From positions 1 to 11,331 of the forward strand of contig JAHRWI010000374.1 in NCBI GenBank assembly GCA_019090225.1: DNA of 11,331 nucleotides, read 5' to 3'. Shown in pieces: positions 7,545 through 11,331 of the stretch. Both the position numbers and the translations under genes were made by a program. Below the pieces are notes generated by a model. That model did not search any database and was not told the origin of the DNA. It saw only the letters and a program-made list of their open reading frames with translations. Every line of letters starts with the position of its first letter. The stretch's first letter is position 1. This stretch comes from Porticoccaceae bacterium (GTDB lineage: Bacteria; Pseudomonadota; Gammaproteobacteria; Pseudomonadales; Porticoccaceae).

Positions 7545-7595
7545 ACCTGTTCACCCAAGATAAAAGATTTTAAGGACGGTTTTTCCGTGGCAGCT

Positions 7596-7601
7596 GAGGA
7601 G
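7596..7601 (+). promoter_or_regulatory. Strong Shine-Dalgarno that fixes the dcd TTG start
   Basis: GAGGAG lies 6 nt before the TTG at 7608. This is near-consensus strength and spacing, and it supports the non-ATG start. No in-frame ATG exists before Met12, which would cut into conserved sequence. Confidence 0.8.
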
Positions 7602-7607
7602 TGAGAA

Positions 7608-8180
7608 TTGAGTATTAAAGCAGATAAGTGGATTCGTCGTATGGCCGCTGAGCAAGGCATGATCGAGCCTTTTGAGAGCGATCAAGTGCGCGACCCTCAC
7701 AGTAATGGTGAGCGGGTGATTTCCTACGGAGTATCCAGTTATGGCTACGATGTTCGGTGTGCCGATGAGTTTAAGATTTTTACCAATGTTCACTCCGCGA
7801 CCGTCGATCCTAAAAACTTTGATCCCGATAGCTTCGTGGATTTTAAGGGCGATAGTTGTGTGATTCCTCCCAATTCATTTGCCCTGGCAAGAACCGTTGA
7901 ATACTTCCGTATCCCCCGCAGTGTGCTGACTATTTGTCTGGGTAAATCCACCTATGCCCGTTGCGGCATTATCGTCAATGTGACGCCGCTAGAGCCGGAG
8001 TGGGAAGGTCATGTGACTCTCGAGTTTTCCAATACCACGAGCCTGCCTGCCAAGATCTACGCTAATGAAGGCGTTGCGCAAATGCTATTTTTTGAGGCCG
8101 ACGAAGTTTGTGAAACGTCTTATAAAGACCGGGGTGGCAAGTATCAGGGTCAGCAGGGTGTGACTTTACCGAAAGCCTGA
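7608..8180 (+). CDS. dcd: dCTP deaminase
   Basis: Dcd deaminates dCTP to dUTP, the main route to dUMP and hence dTTP in many Gram-negative bacteria. It works as a trimer related to dUTPase. The 190-residue product opens with SIKADKWIRRMAAEQGMIEPF and contains SSYGYDVR, the nucleotide-binding GKSTYAR (112-118) and the catalytic Glu139 in TLEFSNT. It ends with the KYQGQQGVTLPKA tail typical of the Pseudomonas-type enzyme rather than the E. coli type. There is no sign of the fused dUTPase activity of bifunctional archaeal forms, but motifs alone cannot exclude it. The start is TTG, supported by a strong Shine-Dalgarno. The apbC-dcd order is shared with pseudomonads as I recall. The gene converges on the DUF3014 gene with 17 bp between, leaving no room for a conventional terminator. 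Confidence 0.97.
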   Translation: MSIKADKWIRRMAAEQGMIEPFESDQVRDPHSNGERVISYGVSSYGYDVRCADEFKIFTNVHSATVDPKNFDPDSFVDFKGDSCVIPPNSFALARTVEYFRIPRSVLTICLGKSTYARCGIIVNVTPLEPEWEGHVTLEFSNTTSLPAKIYANEGVAQMLFFEADEVCETSYKDRGGKYQGQQGVTLPKA

Positions 8181-8197
8181 TTGCGTTTGTGTGTGAT

Positions 8198-9064
8198 TCA
8201 GGTTTCCGCCAGCAAGGCTTGTTTCAGAGAGCTTAGCCACTGCTTGATGACGGCACGGTTTTTCGGCCCCATCCTTAATAATAATTTTTGTGATTCGGGT
8301 AGTGCTTCCAGCGCTGGGTCGGCGAATTGATAATAGACCGACTCCCGCTTCAAAGCGATGGGTGAGTCTATGTCCGGCGTGCCCAACATCAGTTCAAGTC
8401 CGGTAATCACTCGATTACCAAGTTGCTCGGCGGGTTGACCTAATTCGCCGTAGGCACTTTCTAGCAAGGGCCGCAGCCAGTGAAACAGGTCGGCCAGGTG
8501 CGTGGGCTTAATAGAAACTAAAAATTTTGTGAAGGCTGAATAGCGCTCAAAGTTAGTTTGGCCGAGCTGGAGCTCGCCTTCACTCTGGCTGGCCTGAAAA
8601 GTGGACTTGGGTAGCAGGGAGGTTGATGTGTCCAGTGGTGTGAGTTTACGTAGCAAGGCTCCGTTGGCAAGACCATCAATAAAGCCCACCGCACGCTGAA
8701 TGACGAAGTCGCCACTTAGCCAGGCTTGAGTGTTCTCGGGCAGGCCCATCTCCTGCCAGTGTTGACGAAGAAAATCGTCGCTTTCCGCAAGCGCGGGCGG
8801 AGCAGTACGCTGTTGAGACTGGGTTTGTTGTTGGGGGATGGTCGGGCTTGTTTCGCTCACCACCTCGGGCGCTTTGGGCGGGATACTTGTCTCAATTGTT
8901 ACCTGAGCCGGTTCGGACTCGGGCTTAGGCGCTAGTTGTTGCCAATACAGAAAATAAGCGCCGACAGAGGCTAGACCGGCCAGTGCCACGACTATCAACA
9001 TAGGCAGCCAGCTATTTGCTTGTTGGGGTGTCGGACTTAATTCATCAAACTCTGATTCTGTCAT
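8198..9064 (-). CDS. DUF3014-family single-pass membrane protein, function unknown
   Basis: The 288-residue product has a short polar N-terminus, one strong transmembrane helix (about 19-41) and then a Pro/Gln/Ser/Glu-rich linker (about 45-92). A folded domain of roughly 190 residues follows. The N-terminal anchor and linker suggest it faces the periplasm. The C-terminal domain has the DUF3014 pattern as I recall it: LRQHWQEMGLPENTQAWL, then FVIQRAVGFIDGLANG with KLTPL shortly after, and ELMLGTPDIDSPIALKRE near the end. I know no assigned function for this family. The start at 9064 is supported by CAGGAA at 9071-9076, whose AGGA lies 7 nt before the ATG. It follows the DUF3108 gene by 50 bp in the same direction, so the two are probably cotranscribed. 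The family assignment is from memory and was not checked by a profile search. Confidence 0.85.
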   Translation of the reverse strand: MTESEFDELSPTPQQANSWLPMLIVVALAGLASVGAYFLYWQQLAPKPESEPAQVTIETSIPPKAPEVVSETSPTIPQQQTQSQQRTAPPALAESDDFLRQHWQEMGLPENTQAWLSGDFVIQRAVGFIDGLANGALLRKLTPLDTSTSLLPKSTFQASQSEGELQLGQTNFERYSAFTKFLVSIKPTHLADLFHWLRPLLESAYGELGQPAEQLGNRVITGLELMLGTPDIDSPIALKRESVYYQFADPALEALPESQKLLLRMGPKNRAVIKQWLSSLKQALLAET

Positions 9065-9083
9065 GTTGTGTTCCTGATTCTGT
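9052..9083. repeat. 10-bp direct repeat bracketing the DUF3014 start codon
   Basis: ctgattctgt occurs at 9052-9061 and 9074-9083, 22 bp apart. One copy overlaps the ribosome-binding site and the other encodes residues 2-4 or so of the DUF3014 protein. It may be chance, or a translational control element. Confidence 0.4.
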
Positions 9084-9114
9084 TGCTATTTGCTTCGGAC
9101 TTAGCGCTTAGCTG

Positions 9115-9876
9115 CTACAACGCTGCCTTTTCAGTGGCTAAGGACATCGCCTGACCACGAATGGTGGCAGTTTTTATAAGCATTTCGTATTGTTCACCGT
9201 CTTTTTCGTTCTGACGGATTTTGACCACCAGGAACTCCCAATCGGGGGCCATCCAGAAGATAGTTTTACGTTTGCCCCCGTCCCTAACACGCTGCAACTT
9301 AAATGTTGGCAGCGGCCCTAGTGGAGTATCGAGAACTTCTTCACCGAGTACCTCAAAAGTGTAATCCTTGATTTTTCCTCTCGACAAGACTTTGTAGGTG
9401 AAGGAGCTGGAGGGATTCAGTGCATCAGAGGGGAGGTCAGCGAAAGCCTCCAGGTCCCGACGTAACTGTAGTTGATAACTTACCGGGCCTAGATAATTTG
9501 GCAGCATGCTTAGCTCGCGGTGCTTTTTTTTGCGAGTATAAATAGCCTTATTGGCGGCCTGATCAACGACCAGGATTTCGGTTTTTTGTACGCCGAAAAA
9601 CGACTTCTCGGCTTTATAGGAATCTGGACGGATACGACCCCGCTGGTCAATATGAAAATCTTCTCGCTCAGTCATGCCGCCGAGCAAGCCTTTAACCGTC
9701 GCTAACAGTTGATAGCTATTTTCATTCACTATTAGCTCATGCTTTGCCTCTACGTCCATGCCATTATATTTGGCGACATAGATGATTTCGTAGGGTGCGG
9801 GGAAGGACTCTGCCTGGAGGTAGGAGAAGGGCATTAACAGGCCTGTAAGACAAAGCCAGATCAGACGTATTTGCAA
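9115..9876 (-). CDS. DUF3108 protein with signal peptide, predicted periplasmic, function unknown
   Basis: The N-terminus is a clear Sec signal peptide: QIR, a hydrophobic stretch LIWLCLTGLLMPFSYL, and probable cleavage after LQA. The mature part is rich in beta-strand-like segments and carries recognisable DUF3108 features: YEIIYVAKYNGM near the mature start, DLPSDALNPSS in the middle, RGKIKDYTFEVLGEEVLDTPLGPLPTFKLQRVR, then FWMAPDWEFLVVKIRQNEKDG. No catalytic motif is seen, and no lipobox cysteine. I chose the TTG at 9876 because CGAGG (9886-9890) stands 9 nt upstream. A TTG at 9894 is also in frame but has no ribosome site, and the first ATG (9834) would destroy the signal peptide. It probably forms an operon with the DUF3014 gene downstream. 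In pseudomonads a DUF3108 gene follows purM-purN, as I recall. Confidence 0.87.
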   Translation of the reverse strand: MQIRLIWLCLTGLLMPFSYLQAESFPAPYEIIYVAKYNGMDVEAKHELIVNENSYQLLATVKGLLGGMTEREDFHIDQRGRIRPDSYKAEKSFFGVQKTEILVVDQAANKAIYTRKKKHRELSMLPNYLGPVSYQLQLRRDLEAFADLPSDALNPSSSFTYKVLSRGKIKDYTFEVLGEEVLDTPLGPLPTFKLQRVRDGGKRKTIFWMAPDWEFLVVKIRQNEKDGEQYEMLIKTATIRGQAMSLATEKAAL

Positions 9877-10137
9877 AATAATGTACCTCGACAATTCAAT
9901 TGGTATTCAATATCAATTTGTGTCAGTGGTGATTGTTTATGATGAGGATGTGCTTCAGTGACAATGCCTCAATGGCGAGACCACAAGGAGAAGGTTGACC
10001 TTAGAGTGCCAATTTACCGCTGGGTTCAGTAAGACCCCGTTATTTAAAGGCCCGTTGATCGTGTATTTCTAAGCCAGACGGCTTTTGCTATTGGGGCCCT
10101 CAAAGTCGATTGAGTTGTGTCTATCGGCTAGTGCTTA
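9877..10137. other. Intergenic gap between purM and the DUF3108 gene
   Basis: No coding sequence is supportable here on either strand. A weak hairpin AAGCC-AGAC-GGCTT followed by TT lies at 10071-10086, and a second inverted repeat CTCAA-N6-TTGAG at 10099-10114, both just past the purM stop. No purN remnant was recognised when the minus strand was read through. Confidence 0.6.
9936..9964 (-). promoter_or_regulatory. Predicted sigma-70 promoter for the DUF3108-DUF3014 pair
   Basis: On the minus strand TTGTCA (9964-9959) is followed after exactly 17 bp by CATAAA (9941-9936), matching the -35 at five of six and the -10 at four of six positions. It would give a leader of about 50 nt before the TTG at 9876. 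This is a consensus match by eye only. Confidence 0.3.
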
Positions 10138-11187
10138 TTAGCCAAGCAGTTCGATACTGGCGAGACTATCCTTTGAAGTTTCAATCGAACCGATAATAGT
10201 GGCCGTTTCTCCACTCGCTGCCAGTTGTGTCAGTGCTGCCTGAGCATCGGTAGCCGGTACGCACAGTACCATGCCGATCCCGCAGTTAAAGGTCTTATAC
10301 ATCTCTTCCTGGCTGATGTTGCCACCCTCCTGCAGCCACTGGAAGACCGGGGGTAGGGACCAGGTGCTCGTGTCGATAAGGGCTTTGGTATGCTCTGGTA
10401 GTACACGAGGAATGTTTTCCAGCAGTCCACCACCCGTGATATGGGCAAGGGCGTGAACCGGCACCGTTTTGAAAAGTTTCCGTAAAGATTCTACGTAAAT
10501 GCGGGTGGGGGCCATCAGGGCGTCGGCCAGTGATTGATCACCGACTTGAGTCGTGAGTGGGTCGGCGTCGTTTACCGAGAGAATTTTACGAATCAGAGAA
10601 AATCCGTTGGAATGTGGCCCGCTCGATGCCAGACCAATCAAGGTATCGCCACTAGCGACTTTGCTGCCATCGATAAGCTCAGCGCTTTCAACAACACCGA
10701 CACAGAAGCCTGCCAGGTCGTAATCAGCGCCTTCATACATGCCGGGCATTTCCGCAGTCTCACCACCGACCAGAGCGCAACCTGCTAACTCGCAACCTTT
10801 GCCGATGCCTTCGACCACCGCAGCAGCGGTATCGATATCTAGCTTACCGGTGGCGTAGTAGTCGAGAAAAAACAGCGGCTCGGCACCACAAACAATCAAA
10901 TCATTGACGCACATAGCAACCAGGTCTATGCCGACGCTATCGTGTCGTTGTAGATCTATAGCGAGGCGTAGTTTGGTGCCGACACCATCGGTTCCGGAAA
11001 CCAGCAGGGGCTCTGAATAACCGGCGGGTATTCTGCACAGCGCACCGAAACCGCCTAGGCCTCCCATCACCTCCGGACGCCGGGTTTTACGGGCGACGTG
11101 TTTGATGCGTTCGACCAGGGCGTTGCCTGCTTCAATGTCTACACCGGCATCTTTGTAGGTGATAGAGGGTCTGTCGGGATTGGTCAT
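10138..11187 (-). CDS. purM: Phosphoribosylformylglycinamidine cyclo-ligase (AIR synthetase)
   Basis: PurM closes the imidazole ring in purine synthesis, turning FGAM and ATP into AIR in the cytosol; it works as a homodimer. The 349-residue product matches gammaproteobacterial PurM along its whole length: SITYKDAGVDIEAGNALVERI at the start, MGGLGGFGAL, the ATP-binding GTDGVGTKLRLAIDL, MCVNDLIVCGAEPLFFLDYYATGKL, GGETAEMPGMY, SSGPHSNGFSL, HITGGGLLENIPRVLP and FNCGIGM near the C-terminus. The ATG at 11187 (before TNPDRPSITYKDAG) best matches the E. coli start and has GGA 7 nt upstream. In-frame ATGs at 11199 and 11214 would add 4 or 9 residues; the one at 11214 also has an AGG 5 nt upstream, so it cannot be excluded. 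purN, a frequent downstream partner, is not next to it here. Confidence 0.97.
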   Translation of the reverse strand: MTNPDRPSITYKDAGVDIEAGNALVERIKHVARKTRRPEVMGGLGGFGALCRIPAGYSEPLLVSGTDGVGTKLRLAIDLQRHDSVGIDLVAMCVNDLIVCGAEPLFFLDYYATGKLDIDTAAAVVEGIGKGCELAGCALVGGETAEMPGMYEGADYDLAGFCVGVVESAELIDGSKVASGDTLIGLASSGPHSNGFSLIRKILSVNDADPLTTQVGDQSLADALMAPTRIYVESLRKLFKTVPVHALAHITGGGLLENIPRVLPEHTKALIDTSTWSLPPVFQWLQEGGNISQEEMYKTFNCGIGMVLCVPATDAQAALTQLAASGETATIIGSIETSKDSLASIELLG

Positions 11188-11331
11188 CGCTGTGTCCATA
11201 ATAAAAGTCGCCATTTTAGCCTGAGCGAGTCGGAAAATCAGGTCGAAATGGGCTTATCGCTAAACTTAGTTTGTGGGCAGTTCATTAGCGGTAAGGATTA
11301 GTTGACGGCCGATAAGTCCTGATACAATTCG
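11188..11331. other. purM upstream region
   Basis: This stretch holds the purM leader and, on the other strand, a likely promoter reading out of the window. A small palindrome AAACT-T-AGTTT lies at 11262-11272. No PurR-like box (core of the ACGCAAACG type) is visible, and no convincing purM promoter could be picked. Confidence 0.4.
11302..11328 (+). promoter_or_regulatory. Predicted promoter for a divergent gene beyond the right edge
   Basis: TTGACG (11302-11307) and TACAAT (11323-11328) are good -35 and -10 matches. The 15-bp spacer is short, but TG at 11320-11321 makes an extended -10 (TGATACAAT). It points to a plus-strand gene starting just outside the window; in relatives this is often a DUF2066 gene, from memory. 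Confidence 0.35.

Noticed and set aside
7576..7588. ACGG-TTTTT-CCGT hairpin between apbC and dcd
   Set aside because: A 4-bp stem with no following T-run is too weak for a terminator. It may be chance, and it lies just upstream of the dcd ribosome site.
10071..10087. Possible intrinsic terminator after purM
   Set aside because: The AAGCC/GGCTT stem is only 5 bp. The short T-run is on the plus strand, the wrong direction for purM, so I kept it only as a note in the gap entry.
1..11331. Search for a mobile element, defence system, CRISPR array or tRNA
   Set aside because: All coding space is taken by conserved housekeeping or energy genes and two DUF genes. No transposase, att-like repeats, regularly spaced repeats or tRNA-like cloverleaf were seen.

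Overview
The window reads as a core chromosomal segment of a gammaproteobacterium, probably a marine, Pseudomonas/Cellvibrionales-like lineage. This rests on gene order and protein similarity recalled from those groups, not on a search. An rnf operon lies beside metG, metG diverges from apbC/mrp, apbC is followed by dcd, and purM stands near a DUF3108 gene. All ten protein genes have intact frames. I see no tRNA, rRNA, CRISPR array, insertion sequence or phage gene.

Positions 1-4307 (minus strand) hold rnfA-rnfB-rnfC-rnfD, with rnfD cut by the window edge. They encode the first four subunits of the Rnf ion-translocating ferredoxin:NAD+ oxidoreductase. The genes are tightly packed: a 7-nt gap between A and B, 34 nt between B and C, and a TAATG one-base overlap between C and D. 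A plausible sigma-70 promoter lies upstream of rnfA. RnfC carries a long acidic, alanine-rich coiled-coil tail containing a hexanucleotide microsatellite.

Positions 4308-4528 are an AT-rich gap with a small 15-bp tandem repeat and several palindromes. Positions 4529-6613 (minus) are metG, methionyl-tRNA synthetase with its C-terminal tRNA-binding domain. The 88-bp gap to 6701 separates it from the divergent apbC (6702-7544, plus). ApbC is a P-loop Fe-S cluster carrier that here lacks the usual N-terminal MIP18/DUF59 domain. dcd (7608-8180, plus; dCTP deaminase) follows in the same direction, with a TTG start and a strong Shine-Dalgarno.

Positions 8198-9876 (minus) hold two uncharacterised predicted envelope proteins: a signal-peptide DUF3108 protein, then a single-pass membrane DUF3014 protein. 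They converge on dcd with only 17 bp between. A gap of about 260 bp, where purN often sits in relatives, separates them from purM (10138-11187, minus; AIR synthetase). The last 117 bp look like a divergent promoter region for a gene just outside the window.

I found no convincing new biological system. The best leads are the uncharacterised DUF3108-DUF3014 pair, the missing purN, the ApbC lacking DUF59, the repeat-built RnfC tail, and small repeats and palindromes in the intergenic regions.
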